Shown here: positions 52,804 to 62,689 of the stretch, piece by piece
Layout: each line of letters starts with the position of its first letter
Numbering within the stretch: the first letter of the stretch is position 1
NCBI GenBank assembly: GCA_937906775.1
Contig: CALCUD010000111.1
Location: 8,135-72,134 of the forward strand
DNA length: 64,000 bases
Reading direction: 5' to 3'
DNA from: an uncultured Clostridia bacterium
GTDB taxonomy: Bacteria > Bacillota > Clostridia > Christensenellales > Aristaeellaceae
Notes under the pieces: model-generated
Database searches by the model: none
Seen by the model: the letters and a program-made list of their open reading frames with translations, nothing else
Told to the model about the DNA's origin: nothing
Position numbers and translations under genes: made by a program

Positions 52804-52882
52804 TTTTATGACCGTCTTCAGACGGTTTCAGACTGATGGGGCCGCGGGATGATCAGGCCGTTCCGGCCGGACGGATGAACCG

Positions 52883-55800
52883 TCAGTTCAGGATCCCGGA
52901 CAGCGTATTCAGCAGCTTCACAATATCGATCGGCTTTGCGAGATGCTCATTCATCCCGGCGGCAATGGCATTCTGCCGGTCTTCTTCAAAGGCATTGGCC
53001 GTCATGGCGATGATCGGAATCAAAGCTTTTTCGGGATCTTCCAGCGCTCTGATCGCCTTCGTCGCTTCATATCCGTTCATCCTCGGCATCTGAACGTCCA
53101 TCAGGATCAGATCGTACTGTCCGGGAGCCGCGTTCCGTACCTTGTCAACGGCAATGTCTCCGTCTTCGGCGGTTTCAACGGTCATGCCGTTTTCAGACAG
53201 GATCTCCTCGGCGATCTCCCGGTTCATCTCGTTATCATCCACGAGCAGGATCTTCATCCCGTCCAGTTTCACATGATTTTCAGCGCCGGCCCTTTCCGCC
53301 GCCGCGTCGTTTTCCGTATCCCACTTCATCGGCACACAGACGGTGATCGTCGTGCCGCGTCCCTTTTCGGACCGGATATCGATCGTGCCGCCCAGCAGAT
53401 CCGTCAGCTGCTTGACAATGGACATGCCAAGCCCGGTGCCCTGGATTTTGCTTACGGTCGAACTGTTCTCCCGTGAAAACTCATCGAATATATGATTCAG
53501 GAATTCCTGGCTCATTCCGATGCCGGTATCGCGGACGGTAAACACATAATTCCCGTATCCCGGCCTGTCGCAGGCCTTCTCCTCAATGAAGTAGTCGACG
53601 GCGCCGCCTTCCGGCGTATATTTGAGCGCGTTTCCGATGATGTTGGTCGTGATCTGCTTCATTCTGTCCGCGTCGGTGATGACCCTGCTGTGCCGGATGT
53701 TTTTCGCCGTCACCGTGAACCGGATGCCGTTCGCCGCCGCCTGTTCGCTGTAGATCGTGCGCGCGATGGCGGCCCGGTCCAGAACGTCCGCTTTCTGCTC
53801 GGACAGAACGATCTTGCCGGATTCGATGCGGGACATCTCCAGGACCTGATTGATCAGCGCAAGCAGCTGCGTGCCCGCCGTTTCGATCTTGTTCAGATAA
53901 TCCCCGATCCTCTCCTTATCGTCCAGATGCTTCTTGGCCATCGTGGTGAAGCCGGTAATGGCGTTCATGGGCGTCCGGATATCGTGGGACATATTAAACA
54001 GGAACGATGACTTGGCCCGGCTGGCGATCTCCGCCTTATCCAGCGCGTCCATCTCGCGCCTGGTCGTTTCGTCAACGTTGTGGAATCCGGCGATCACGTG
54101 GTCCTCCGAAGTCTCGTCCTTCACGAATTTTGCCTGATAATAGGTGATCTCTCCGTCGATGAGCGTTCTGAAGTTGACGAAATAAACGCCGTCCCGGTTC
54201 ACGTTCTCACGAACGGTTTCCTCCTTGGTCGCTTCATAGAACATCTGCCGGTCATCCGGATGCACGATCGTTTCGATCAGCACGTCCAGACGATCTCTGA
54301 AATTGTTGATTACCGACCACTGGGGAATGTGCTCGGTAAACAAAGGATCAAAACGGTAGTGGACCTCGCTCTTGTCGTCCAATCCGACATAGACCACGCA
54401 GCCGAAGTCGTCGGACAGGCCGTAAATAACGGCGCGGTCGCGGGCGTCCGCCGCCTTTCTTTCCATCTCGGCGCGGATCTCCTTGTTTCTGTTGGCAAAG
54501 CCGAGCGCCACCGCCTCCGGATTATCCCCATCGCCGACCTTGACGAATTTCATTTCGGAATAGTTCTCTTCATTGTCCATGTACCGGGTAATGAAGGTCT
54601 TCTTGTCTCCGAGTTCCTTCAGAATGTTGTAGACAGAGCCGGCCTTCAGCATTCTTTCCTTATCGTTCGGATGCACCAGCGTATCCACGTACATTTTGTA
54701 AGCGTCGCTGTATTTGATGCCGCTGCGGAAGATCCTGCCGAACTCCGTTTCAGTCGCCTCGTTCATCGTATACGGGTCAAGCTCGTCCGTCATCAGATCG
54801 ATGTAGTAAACAGACGAATATTCGGAAGCCAGGATCTCGATAATATCGATGTTCCGCTGCATGATCTTGGATTCTTCCTCTTTGGCGCGAAGTTCCTCGT
54901 CCTTGTCGGCAAAGCCGAGCGCCACCGCCTTCGGGACGCCTTCCTCGTTGCCGACCTTGACAAATTTCATTTCGGAATAATGGCCTTCCGCGTTCCGGTA
55001 GGTCGTCAGGAAGGTCTTCTTATTCCGGAGTTCCTTCATGATATTGCCGATGGAGCCGGCTTTCAGCATCATCTGTTTGTCTTCGCTGTGGATCAGCGTA
55101 TTCACATACAGGCGGTACGCGTCGCTGTACCGGATGCCGCTGCGGAAGATCTTGCCGAACTCCGTCTCCGTCGCCTCGTTCATCGTATACGGATTCAGTT
55201 CGTCCGTCGTCAGATCGATATAATAAACGGAAGAATATTCGGACGCCAGGATCTCGATGATATCCGTATTCCGGCGGCGTTCCTCGGCGATCTGCTGCTC
55301 GCGCCGGATCTCCTCGTCCTTCTCCGCGAAGCCGAGCGCCACGGCGACCGGCTCGTCGTTATCGCCGCCGACCTTGACGAATTTCATTTCGGAATATTTG
55401 TTGTCCGCGGAGCGGTACTGCGTCAGGAACGTTTTCTTATTGGCAAGCTCCTTCTTGATGTTGCCGACGGAGCCGGCTTTGAGCATCATCTGTTTGTCGG
55501 CGTCATAGATCAGCTTGTCCACATACAGCTTGTATGCCTCGGAATAGGTGATGCCGCTCCTGAACACGGAGCCGAAGGTCGTCTCGGTTTCCTCGTTCAT
55601 CGTATACGGATTCAGCTCGTCCGTCGTCAGATCGATATAATAAACGGATGAATATTCGGAAGCCAGGATCCCGATGATCTCCCTGTCTCTTCTGGCAATA
55701 TTGTTGTAAAAGTCCCGCACGTCAAAATGGATGATATCAGTGACGTTCTGATGCGTTCCTTCGATCCGGATCCCGGCCTTATATTCGAAATTTCTGACGC

Positions 55801-56110
55801 CGCCGCAGCGCACGATCCATGTTTCCCCGCCCGGATGATGCCACGGATACTGCACTTCCGCGTGCTCACCCGCCGTCATCTTTTCCACGGCGTCGGAAAC
55901 AAGGCCGTAGGAATTGCTGTCAATATGATCGTACCAGGCATGGTAGGTTTCTTCCGGCGAAACCCGGTGATCCAGGCCGATCAGCCCCAGCATGGTATCG
56001 TCCGCGTACATTCTCGGCTCGCAGCCCTCGTCCAGTTCAAACGCCCACAGCCCGATATTCGCTTTTTCAAAGATATCCGAAGACAACGCGACAGCGCCCA
56101 ACTTTTCCAT
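52883..56110 (-). CDS. hybrid sensor histidine kinase with repeated PAS-like domains
   Basis: This 1075-residue cytoplasmic protein has an N-terminal PAS-like domain (DTMLGLIGLDHRVSPEETYH), three near-identical repeats of about 139 residues (each with EILASEYSSVYYIDL, then PYTMNE, KAGS and NYSEMKFVKVG-type segments) and a fourth diverged one. HisKA has FNMSHDIRTPMNAITG near residue 707. The HATPase has NIIGNALKYTPEGGAV and DTGIGM. The C-terminal receiver has DLILMDVQMPRMNG near residue 1000. No membrane segment is seen, so it senses an internal signal. A canonical sigma-A promoter (56275-56247) drives it. No partner regulator gene is adjacent. Confidence 0.93.
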   Translation of the reverse strand: MEKLGAVALSSDIFEKANIGLWAFELDEGCEPRMYADDTMLGLIGLDHRVSPEETYHAWYDHIDSNSYGLVSDAVEKMTAGEHAEVQYPWHHPGGETWIVRCGGVRNFEYKAGIRIEGTHQNVTDIIHFDVRDFYNNIARRDREIIGILASEYSSVYYIDLTTDELNPYTMNEETETTFGSVFRSGITYSEAYKLYVDKLIYDADKQMMLKAGSVGNIKKELANKKTFLTQYRSADNKYSEMKFVKVGGDNDEPVAVALGFAEKDEEIRREQQIAEERRRNTDIIEILASEYSSVYYIDLTTDELNPYTMNEATETEFGKIFRSGIRYSDAYRLYVNTLIHSEDKQMMLKAGSIGNIMKELRNKKTFLTTYRNAEGHYSEMKFVKVGNEEGVPKAVALGFADKDEELRAKEEESKIMQRNIDIIEILASEYSSVYYIDLMTDELDPYTMNEATETEFGRIFRSGIKYSDAYKMYVDTLVHPNDKERMLKAGSVYNILKELGDKKTFITRYMDNEENYSEMKFVKVGDGDNPEAVALGFANRNKEIRAEMERKAADARDRAVIYGLSDDFGCVVYVGLDDKSEVHYRFDPLFTEHIPQWSVINNFRDRLDVLIETIVHPDDRQMFYEATKEETVRENVNRDGVYFVNFRTLIDGEITYYQAKFVKDETSEDHVIAGFHNVDETTRREMDALDKAEIASRAKSSFLFNMSHDIRTPMNAITGFTTMAKKHLDDKERIGDYLNKIETAGTQLLALINQVLEMSRIESGKIVLSEQKADVLDRAAIARTIYSEQAAANGIRFTVTAKNIRHSRVITDADRMKQITTNIIGNALKYTPEGGAVDYFIEEKACDRPGYGNYVFTVRDTGIGMSQEFLNHIFDEFSRENSSTVSKIQGTGLGMSIVKQLTDLLGGTIDIRSEKGRGTTITVCVPMKWDTENDAAAERAGAENHVKLDGMKILLVDDNEMNREIAEEILSENGMTVETAEDGDIAVDKVRNAAPGQYDLILMDVQMPRMNGYEATKAIRALEDPEKALIPIIAMTANAFEEDRQNAIAAGMNEHLAKPIDIVKLLNTLSGILN
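54430..55690 (-). repeat. three tandem ~415-bp PAS-coding repeats
   Basis: The string CGTTCATCGTATACGG recurs near 54761, 55178 and 55592, so the units are about 414-417 bp apart (138-139 residues) and retain high nucleotide identity. This suggests recent in-frame duplication. Confidence 0.85.
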
Positions 56111-56246
56111 AGCCGGGTCCCCTTTCCGATCATTGCGCGGCAGATCTGTCCGATTTTCTTTCTGCCCGTTGACCTGTCCGGAACAGGTCGACCGGATGCT
56201 TCATCAAAGGACAGCCGCTGTGAACAAACATATTTTCAGTAATTAT

Positions 56247-56275
56247 ATTATAAATATCCGGATGTCTTCTGTCAA
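56247..56275 (-). promoter_or_regulatory. promoter of hybrid kinase
   Basis: On the minus strand TTGACA (56275-56270), 17 bp, TATAAT (56252-56247): consensus boxes at ideal spacing. Confidence 0.85.
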
Positions 56276-56314
56276 ATAAAAACGGCGGGCGCGCCGCCGG
56301 GAAGGCCGTTCCTG

Positions 56315-56343
56315 TAGACACAGTCCGCGCAATCTGCTATAAT
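56315..56343 (+). promoter_or_regulatory. promoter of esterase-led operon
   Basis: TAGACA (56315-56320), 17 bp, TATAAT (56338-56343). The start codon of the esterase gene is 85 nt downstream. Confidence 0.7.
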
Positions 56344-56427
56344 GCTTCCGTCTGAAAAAGGATCCATATTCTGCCATAACGGTCGGCCGCCGCGAAAAGC
56401 GTCGGGGGCATAAGGAGATATGTTTGC

Positions 56428-58101
56428 ATGATGCGAGGAATCAAAAAATGGCTTTCCGGAGCCCTGGCGGTCATCACGGTCATGCTTTGCGCGGCGCCCG
56501 TTCCGTACGTTTCCGCCGGGGAGGCCGCTCCTGCCGTGAAGTGCTATAACGGCATTTTCACAGGCAGCACGGAAAACGGGGTCACTTCTTTCAAGGGGAT
56601 CCCCTACGCGAAGCCCCCGGTGGGGGAACTGCGCTGGAAAGCGCCGCAGCCGGTCGAAGCCAGCGACGAAGTTTTTGACGCGACCCGTTTCGGCAAATCC
56701 GCCTTTCAGATCAGGTCCGACTCGGAGCAGGCCAGCCTGAATCCCGAAGGCATCAGCGAAGACTGCCTGACGCTGAATATCTGGACCGCTGATCTTGAAA
56801 GAGCAAACAAACCTGTCATGTTCTGGATCCACGGCGGCGCGTATTCCTACGGCGGCTCGGCGGATCCGCTCTATGACGGCCGCTTCCTGATCGCGGAGCA
56901 TCCGGATATCCTGCTGGTCAGCTGCAACTATCGCGTCGGGCCCATGGGATTCATCGATTTTTCAGGCATACCGGGGGGTGAAGCGTTCAGCACATCCGCT
57001 TACAACGGCCTTCTGGACCAGATCCAGGCGTTGAAATGGGTGCAGCAGAACATCGCCGCCTTTGGCGGGGATCCTTCGAATGTGACCGTTTTCGGCGAAT
57101 CCGCCGGCGGCGGCTCGGTGACGGAACTGCTCGTGGCCAAAGGAACGGAAGGTTTATTCCGCCGGGCGATCGCGCAGAGCGGATCCGTCAACTTCACCAT
57201 GACGCACGAACGCTATGCCGAGATCGGCGTGGCGGACAGGCTGCTGGAAAAGGCCGGCGCGGCCTCCGTGGATGATCTGATGGCCATTCCGGAGGAGCAG
57301 CTGTATGAGATCTATACGGACGACAGCAACGGCCAGGCCATCGGCGCGATGACCGTGCTGCCGCTGCGCGGAGAGGACAGCATCATTCCCGCCGATCCCT
57401 ATCAGGCGATCCTGGACGGCGCCGGAAAGGACGTCGACCTCATCATCGGTACCACCGCGGATGAAAACCGCTATTTTGTCGACGCGGTACTCGACCCGGC
57501 CCTTTCGAAGTTGCACGGGGAAGCGCTGGAAACGATGACCGCGGTCAAAATGTTCATTTACGCCTCCGCCCTGACAGGGAAAAAGCTGAGCCGCGTGTTC
57601 AGCATGTGTACGCCGGAGGAAAAAGCAGGGCTGGATCAGTTCCTGCAGCTTTACGCCCGTGAGCCGGATATCTGGCGGTGGACCGCCCTGTTCAATGAAT
57701 ACGGCTTCCGCTCCCCCGCCATCCAGGTCGCCTGGAACCACGCGAAGGCCGGCGGAACGGGAAAGACCTATATGTACATCTTCCGCAAGGAGAACACGAT
57801 GTTTGACTGGATCGGGGCCTGCCATGCCAGCGAGCTGGCCTACGTGTTCCACAATCTGGAGGATGAACAGTTCTCCGGAAAAGTCGTGCCCGAACTGGCG
57901 GATCAGATGTGCGGAGCCTGGACCCGTTTTGCCGCGACCGGAGATCCGGCCTGGAACGGCGTGGAATGGCCCGAATACACCCCGGAAAACCGGGAAACCA
58001 TGTTCTTCAACGACGACGCCACGACTGAGGTGGTCAATGATCCGATGCCCGAGGAGCGGAAACTGGTCCAGCCGATCCTGCATTATTACATCGCGCTGTG
58101 A
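56428..58101 (+). CDS. secreted type-B carboxylesterase
   Basis: This 557-residue protein has a signal peptide (WLSGALAVITVMLCAAPVPY). Its alpha/beta-hydrolase features are those of carboxylesterases: FKGIPYAKPPVGELRWKAPQ, SEDCLTLNIW, HGGAYSYGG (oxyanion hole) and the nucleophile elbow FGESAGGG near residue 225. The acid and His are likely in TADENR and the ACHASEL region. AAGGAG precedes the ATG. It lies 93 nt before the acyltransferase gene and may hydrolyse or remodel an exported acyl ester. Confidence 0.9.
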   Translation: MMRGIKKWLSGALAVITVMLCAAPVPYVSAGEAAPAVKCYNGIFTGSTENGVTSFKGIPYAKPPVGELRWKAPQPVEASDEVFDATRFGKSAFQIRSDSEQASLNPEGISEDCLTLNIWTADLERANKPVMFWIHGGAYSYGGSADPLYDGRFLIAEHPDILLVSCNYRVGPMGFIDFSGIPGGEAFSTSAYNGLLDQIQALKWVQQNIAAFGGDPSNVTVFGESAGGGSVTELLVAKGTEGLFRRAIAQSGSVNFTMTHERYAEIGVADRLLEKAGAASVDDLMAIPEEQLYEIYTDDSNGQAIGAMTVLPLRGEDSIIPADPYQAILDGAGKDVDLIIGTTADENRYFVDAVLDPALSKLHGEALETMTAVKMFIYASALTGKKLSRVFSMCTPEEKAGLDQFLQLYAREPDIWRWTALFNEYGFRSPAIQVAWNHAKAGGTGKTYMYIFRKENTMFDWIGACHASELAYVFHNLEDEQFSGKVVPELADQMCGAWTRFAATGDPAWNGVEWPEYTPENRETMFFNDDATTEVVNDPMPEERKLVQPILHYYIAL

Positions 58102-58194
58102 TCCGGCCGGCTCATCAGCAGATATCCGCGCTGTCTGTCCCGGCCCGGCGGACGTGAGACGGAGATAACCACGATTAAGGAGCTGAAGAAAAGG

Positions 58195-59340
58195 ATGCAA
58201 GAGAACAAATCATTACCGCGGTTTTCCGAATTCGAGTTTTTAAAGGCGCTGGCCATCATCGGGCTTCCGCTGGTCCACGTGATGGAAGACGCCATTTCCG
58301 AGGGACTCGCGTCCGGACCGCTGAAGTCGTTCGGATTGGGGATCGTCGGGCTGACCGCCTTCGGCCCGTCTGTCTTCATGATCTGCATGGGATTCGGGAT
58401 CGGCGGCGGCAGGATGTCCGGTGATTCCATCCGGAAAACCGGGATCCAGTTCCTGCTGATCAGCCTGATGCTGAATTTCGTCCGCGCGCTCCTGCCGGGC
58501 GTTGTGAAACAGCTGGCTCTGGGCGACGGTTTTTACGAATATTTTCTCTATTTCCTGCAATCGGATATCTATTCGTTTGTCGGATTGTTCCTGTTCTGCT
58601 ACTCCTATTTCAAAAAGCGGCAAATCCGGACGTTCTGGCTGCTGCCCGTCTCGCTGATCACCCTGACCGTCAATACGCTGCTCACCCCGCTGATGCCCCG
58701 GATCTTCAGCAACAGCGCGGTCGCCAGGTTCATGGGGAATTTCATCTATGTGGACAAACACAGCGTTTTCCCGCTGCTTTCCTGGGCGATCTTCCCGACC
58801 GTCGGGCTGATCCTCGGGGAAGTGCTGAAGAAGAATGATGAGGAATTCCACCGGACGTTCATGAAACAGATGCTGATCTGCTCCGCGGTGTTCCTCCTGG
58901 CGTTTGTCATTTTCCTCCGGACGTATGATCTGGACGTGATGAAGATCCTTGTTTCACCGGTCAACAACAGCATTACGGACCTTCCGAACGTGCTTCTTCT
59001 GATCCCCCTGGCATGCGTCCTGATCGGCGGAGCCTATTATCTGTGCCGTGCCATTGCCAACACCCGGTTCATGAGCTTTATGATGAAGATCTCGACCTAT
59101 ATCGTCCCGTTCTATCTGCTGCAATGGGTCCTCATTGAATGGACCGTTCAGCTGGCGGTCATCTTCCGGTTTCCGGCCGGTGGCTTCGGATTCGCGCATT
59201 ACTGGATCCTCGTTTTCCTCGTGATGGCGATCTGTCTGTATGTATGCTCCCGCCACGGCATGAAGATCATGCGGTGGATCACCAAAATCACCAAAGTCAG
59301 AAAAAAGCACAAAAAAGGAGGCAAAGCCGTTGCGCAATAA
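58195..59340 (+). CDS. membrane acyltransferase-like protein
   Basis: This 381-residue integral membrane protein has about ten hydrophobic segments and the N-terminal pattern FSEFEFLKALAIIGLPLVHV, in which the final His resembles the catalytic His of HGSNAT/acyltransferase-3 type enzymes. AGGAG precedes the ATG. The gene overlaps the ligase start by about 10 nt, so the two are coupled. It would transfer an acyl group, probably from the acyl carrier protein made by this operon, to a sugar or lipid acceptor at the membrane. Confidence 0.8.
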   Translation: MQENKSLPRFSEFEFLKALAIIGLPLVHVMEDAISEGLASGPLKSFGLGIVGLTAFGPSVFMICMGFGIGGGRMSGDSIRKTGIQFLLISLMLNFVRALLPGVVKQLALGDGFYEYFLYFLQSDIYSFVGLFLFCYSYFKKRQIRTFWLLPVSLITLTVNTLLTPLMPRIFSNSAVARFMGNFIYVDKHSVFPLLSWAIFPTVGLILGEVLKKNDEEFHRTFMKQMLICSAVFLLAFVIFLRTYDLDVMKILVSPVNNSITDLPNVLLLIPLACVLIGGAYYLCRAIANTRFMSFMMKISTYIVPFYLLQWVLIEWTVQLAVIFRFPAGGFGFAHYWILVFLVMAICLYVCSRHGMKIMRWITKITKVRKKHKKGGKAVAQ

Positions 59341-60916
59341 GGATTATCCGCTGTATGACCTGCCTGTCCGCTCCTCCCTGGCCGATATGCTTGAAGCGAA
59401 CGCGCGGGAGATCCCGGATCGGATCGCGATCCGGCAGCGCGCGGGAAAAAGCGGAATCGAAGAGATCTCCTTCCGGCAGCTGGCTGAGGATGTAAGAAAG
59501 GCCGCGGCCTGTATCCGGAAGACTTTCGGAACAGGCCGGCATATCGCCCTGATCGGGGAAAATTCGTATGAATGGCTGCTCGCGTTCTTCGGCGCGGTGT
59601 GTTCCGGCAACGTGGCCGTCCCGACGGATAAGGAGCTTCCCGCCGCGGAGATCCATGATCTGCTGCGCTCCGCGGACGTCACCGCCGCGATCGTTTCAAA
59701 GACCTATTCCGATCTGGTCGAGGAAATGACGGACCTTCAGGTCATGACGCTGAAACAGCTGAGGAACGCCGCGTCTGAAGGGGAGGATGAGGATCGGCTG
59801 CCCGATCCGGACCCGGAAGCGACCGCCGTCATTTTCTTTACTTCCGGAACGACCGGAAAAAGCAAATGCGTCATGCTCAGCCACGGAAACATCATCAGCG
59901 AGATCAACCTGAGCAGCCGGGTCGTGGATGTACAGGGGCAGAACACGGTCGCGCTGCTTCCGTTCAACCATGCCTACGGGCTTGTGCTCGCGATCCTGAG
60001 CATGATGAATATGCAGAAATCCACCTTCATCGTCAAGAGTCTCAAGAATATGCAGAAGGATATTCAGGAAGGCAAGCCGGATATCATCATGCTGGTTCCG
60101 CTGTTTGTCGAAACATTTTATAAAAAGATCAAAGCCGGCATCCGGGAGCAGGGAAAAGAAGCGCAGTTTCAGAAAGGCCTTCGGCTCAGCCGGTTCCTGC
60201 TCAGGCTCGGGATTGACCGGCGGCGGCAGATCTTTCACGATGTGCTCGACATCTTTGGCGGAAACCTGAAATGGATCGTCAGCGGCGGCGCGCCGCTTGA
60301 ACCGGTTTATGTCCGGGAATTCCGGAATTTCGGCATCGGGGTCCTGAACGGGTACGGCATCACGGAGTGCTCCCCGTGCGTCGCCGTCAACCGCAACTAC
60401 CATTATAAGGATGACAGCGCGGGAAGGCTGCTGCCGGGGATCGAAGCCCGGTCCGGCGCCGGCGGAGAGCTCGAAATACGCGGTCCGGTCGTGATGCAGG
60501 GATACTATAAAAACCGGGAAGCCACGGAGGAAGTGTTCACGGAGGACGGATGGTTCCGGACGGGCGATCTCGGCTATGTGGACGAAGACCGTTTCATCCA
60601 TCTGACAGGCCGGGCGAAGAACCTGATCATTCTCAGCAACGGCGAGAATATTTCGCCGGAAGAACTGGAATCCGATTTCCAGCGGGACGAAGGCGTCTGT
60701 GAAGTCCTGGTCTACGCCGAGCAGAACAAGCTGGTGGCCGAGATCTATCCCGAAGAAGCTTTCAGAGGAAACGAAGAGTACTTCCGGGATCTGATGCAAA
60801 AGGTCAATGAAGGAAGACCTCTGTCCAAGCAGATCGCCGCGGTGAAGCTCCGGGACACGGAATTCATCAAGAACACGGTGAAAAAGATCGTCCGGACCAG
60901 GAATATCCCGAAATAA
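59330..60916 (+). CDS. acyl-AMP ligase (ANL superfamily)
   Basis: This 528-residue protein starts at a TTG (59330) chosen because AGGAGG lies 8 nt upstream; no ATG fits. It has ANL motifs: FFTSGTTGKSKCVMLSHGN, NGYGITECSPC, GWFRTGDLGYVDED, and a C-terminal lysine region KNTVKKIVRTRN. It would activate a fatty or other acyl acid with ATP and pass it to the downstream acyl carrier protein (60975). It is thus the loading enzyme of the cassette. Confidence 0.9.
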   Translation: MRNKDYPLYDLPVRSSLADMLEANAREIPDRIAIRQRAGKSGIEEISFRQLAEDVRKAAACIRKTFGTGRHIALIGENSYEWLLAFFGAVCSGNVAVPTDKELPAAEIHDLLRSADVTAAIVSKTYSDLVEEMTDLQVMTLKQLRNAASEGEDEDRLPDPDPEATAVIFFTSGTTGKSKCVMLSHGNIISEINLSSRVVDVQGQNTVALLPFNHAYGLVLAILSMMNMQKSTFIVKSLKNMQKDIQEGKPDIIMLVPLFVETFYKKIKAGIREQGKEAQFQKGLRLSRFLLRLGIDRRRQIFHDVLDIFGGNLKWIVSGGAPLEPVYVREFRNFGIGVLNGYGITECSPCVAVNRNYHYKDDSAGRLLPGIEARSGAGGELEIRGPVVMQGYYKNREATEEVFTEDGWFRTGDLGYVDEDRFIHLTGRAKNLIILSNGENISPEELESDFQRDEGVCEVLVYAEQNKLVAEIYPEEAFRGNEEYFRDLMQKVNEGRPLSKQIAAVKLRDTEFIKNTVKKIVRTRNIPK

Positions 60917-60974
60917 CGGCCCGGCCCCGACGGTCATTGAATTTAAGATGCCCATTTGAAAGGAGAGTCATATC

Positions 60975-61199
60975 ATGTTTGAACGTATCACGGAGATCCT
61001 GGAAAGGTATTGTGAAAACGGATGCGAGATCACCAGGGACAGCGCGCTGATCGACGATCTCGGATTAAGTTCCCTGGATCTGCTGAATCTGATCGCTGAT
61101 TTCGAGGAAGAATTTGATATCGATATCCCGGACCGCGTTATTCCGAACATTCATAAAGTGGGAGATATCGCCGATTACCTGGAAAAGAACGTGGAATAA
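60975..61199 (+). CDS. acyl carrier protein
   Basis: This 74-residue acidic helical protein carries the phosphopantetheine site DDLGLSSLDLLNL, with the modified Ser in GLSSLD (residue 33). GAAAGGAGA precedes the ATG by 7 nt. It lies 58 nt after the ligase, giving an operon of esterase, acyltransferase, ligase and carrier. It is not the usual fatty-acid-synthesis ACP locus (no fab genes), so it is probably dedicated to this acyl-transfer pathway. Confidence 0.92.
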   Translation: MFERITEILERYCENGCEITRDSALIDDLGLSSLDLLNLIADFEEEFDIDIPDRVIPNIHKVGDIADYLEKNVE

Positions 61200-61204
61200 G
61201 CCGG

Positions 61205-61645
61205 TCATTCCTTCTCCTGACAATACATGCATACCGTGCCCCGCGACAGTTCAAAGCCGTTCTTTTGCCAGAACCTGGCTGCCGGTGTGTTTTCGTTTGT
61301 GTAAAGGACCGCGCCTGCCAGACCGTTTTCCAGACAATACTGCCGGGCCGAGTTCAGCAGGGCCGTGCCGATCCCCCGGCCCTGCTTTTCCGGCAGGACC
61401 GCCATCTCATTGATATAAAGCTCCTCTTTGCTTCCCGATATCCTGCGAAGCGCGAACAGGCACCCCGCGATCTCACCGTTTTCCTCAAAGACATATCCCA
61501 CGAATTTCTTCTGTTCAAAAAAATCCCTGAGATACGCCGCGGCGGTATCCGCGTTCCAGTCGATCCCCCAATATTCAGCGGGAAATGCTTTCGTATATAC
61601 GCTGCCGCACGCCGGCAGATCTTTTTCTTCAACAGGTCTGATCAT
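61205..61645 (-). CDS. GNAT acetyltransferase
   Basis: This 146-residue protein has GNAT motif A (LYINEMAVLPEKQGRGIGTA) and motif B (LYTNENTPAARFWQKNGFEL). The ATG at 61645 follows AAGGGG; an upstream ATG would add 11 residues. It converges on the acyl carrier gene with only 5 nt between stops. The acetyl acceptor is not predictable. Confidence 0.9.
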   Translation of the reverse strand: MIRPVEEKDLPACGSVYTKAFPAEYWGIDWNADTAAAYLRDFFEQKKFVGYVFEENGEIAGCLFALRRISGSKEELYINEMAVLPEKQGRGIGTALLNSARQYCLENGLAGAVLYTNENTPAARFWQKNGFELSRGTVCMYCQEKE

Positions 61646-61709
61646 ATACCGTTTCCCCTTCCCGGTCCGCGTCCTCAAAGTCCGCCGGCCCTGTTGATAT
61701 GCCGCGGGT

Positions 61710-62309
61710 TTATTTCGCCTTCGGAAGATGCCATCTGAACTTCGCGGCCAGAAGGCGCAGAACGAGGATCAGCGCAAACCCGGTCACCACAGCGAGGTCA
61801 TTGCCGGCGGGATAGAGCAGCACGCAGGCAATGGCGCCGATGATGCACGGACACGCGTAGAAATGGCGGACAAAGATCATCGGGATATCATTGGCGCAGA
61901 TATCGCGTATCACACCGCCGCCGACGCCCGTTACGACTCCGAGAAAGATGCTGAGGAAACGGCTTCCGTACGGAATGCCGGTCAGAACGCCGATGATCGT
62001 AAAGGCGCCCAGCCCGACAGAATCGATCAGGATCCAGATGAAACGGTCCAGATCGATATGCCTGCTGATGAAAGGCAGAAAGACAATCACGGATACAGCG
62101 ATCGCGAGGACAGCCCAGACCGGATCGCTGAAGGCCGCGGGCGGAACGACGCCGATGATCAGATCCCGCAGGATCCCTCCGCCGACAGCCGTAATGAGTC
62201 CCAGCGTAACAACGCCGAGGATATCCATCTTTTTCCGGATCCCGACGAGCGCTCCGGAAACGGCAAACGCAACCGTGCCAAGAATTTCCAGTGCATATCG
62301 GAGCATCAT
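61710..62309 (-). CDS. TRIC-type/UPF0126 membrane channel protein
   Basis: This 199-residue protein has seven hydrophobic segments in two repeats, each with the glycine pattern (SGALVGIRKKMDILGVVTLG, AVGGGILRDL, then GVVTGVGGGVIRDI). It matches the UPF0126/TRIC family of bacterial trimeric cation channels. The double ATG at 62309/62306 follows AAAGGAA. It is 64 nt from the GNAT gene on the same strand and may share a transcript. Confidence 0.9.
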   Translation of the reverse strand: MMLRYALEILGTVAFAVSGALVGIRKKMDILGVVTLGLITAVGGGILRDLIIGVVPPAAFSDPVWAVLAIAVSVIVFLPFISRHIDLDRFIWILIDSVGLGAFTIIGVLTGIPYGSRFLSIFLGVVTGVGGGVIRDICANDIPMIFVRHFYACPCIIGAIACVLLYPAGNDLAVVTGFALILVLRLLAAKFRWHLPKAK

Positions 62310-62588
62310 ATTCCCCGTTCCTTTCCGGTGACCGGCCGCGCCGGTCGGATCAGCCGTTGCCTGCCGCGCGTGCATTGTTTCCCGGCGGGCGTTAAGTTAA
62401 CGACATTTTATGCGCTGCGTCATGAAAAAGCAAGTTAACAATGCGCAAAGGATCCTGTCGGACCGACAGGACGCAACGCATTCATCTCAATGTGAAAACG
62501 GATGGAATGATTCGAAAATATACAGAGCAGTGTATGATCAATTGCTCCAGGATGTTGAAAATCAATGTGTTGAGGTCGCTTTCACAAG

Positions 62589-62640
62589 GAAAGCGCTTTC
62601 GTATGTTTTCGTTGACTTGCCACTTTTGCCTGCAGATAAT
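62589..62640 (+). promoter_or_regulatory. cre-like operator and promoter of sugar ABC operon
   Basis: GAAAGCGCTTTC (62589-62600), a perfect 12-bp LacI/CcpA-type palindrome, is followed by -35 TTGACT (62612-62617), 17 bp and -10 GATAAT (62635-62640). The operator lies 11 bp upstream of the -35. Confidence 0.75.
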
Positions 62641-62689
62641 GAGGGCAGAAAAGCCCACAAGGGCATCATTACACAAAGGAGGAATCTAT

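Noticed and set aside
54080..55651. Plus-strand frame over the kinase repeats
   Set aside because: Repeats of the kinase keep an antisense frame open by duplication; no RBS.
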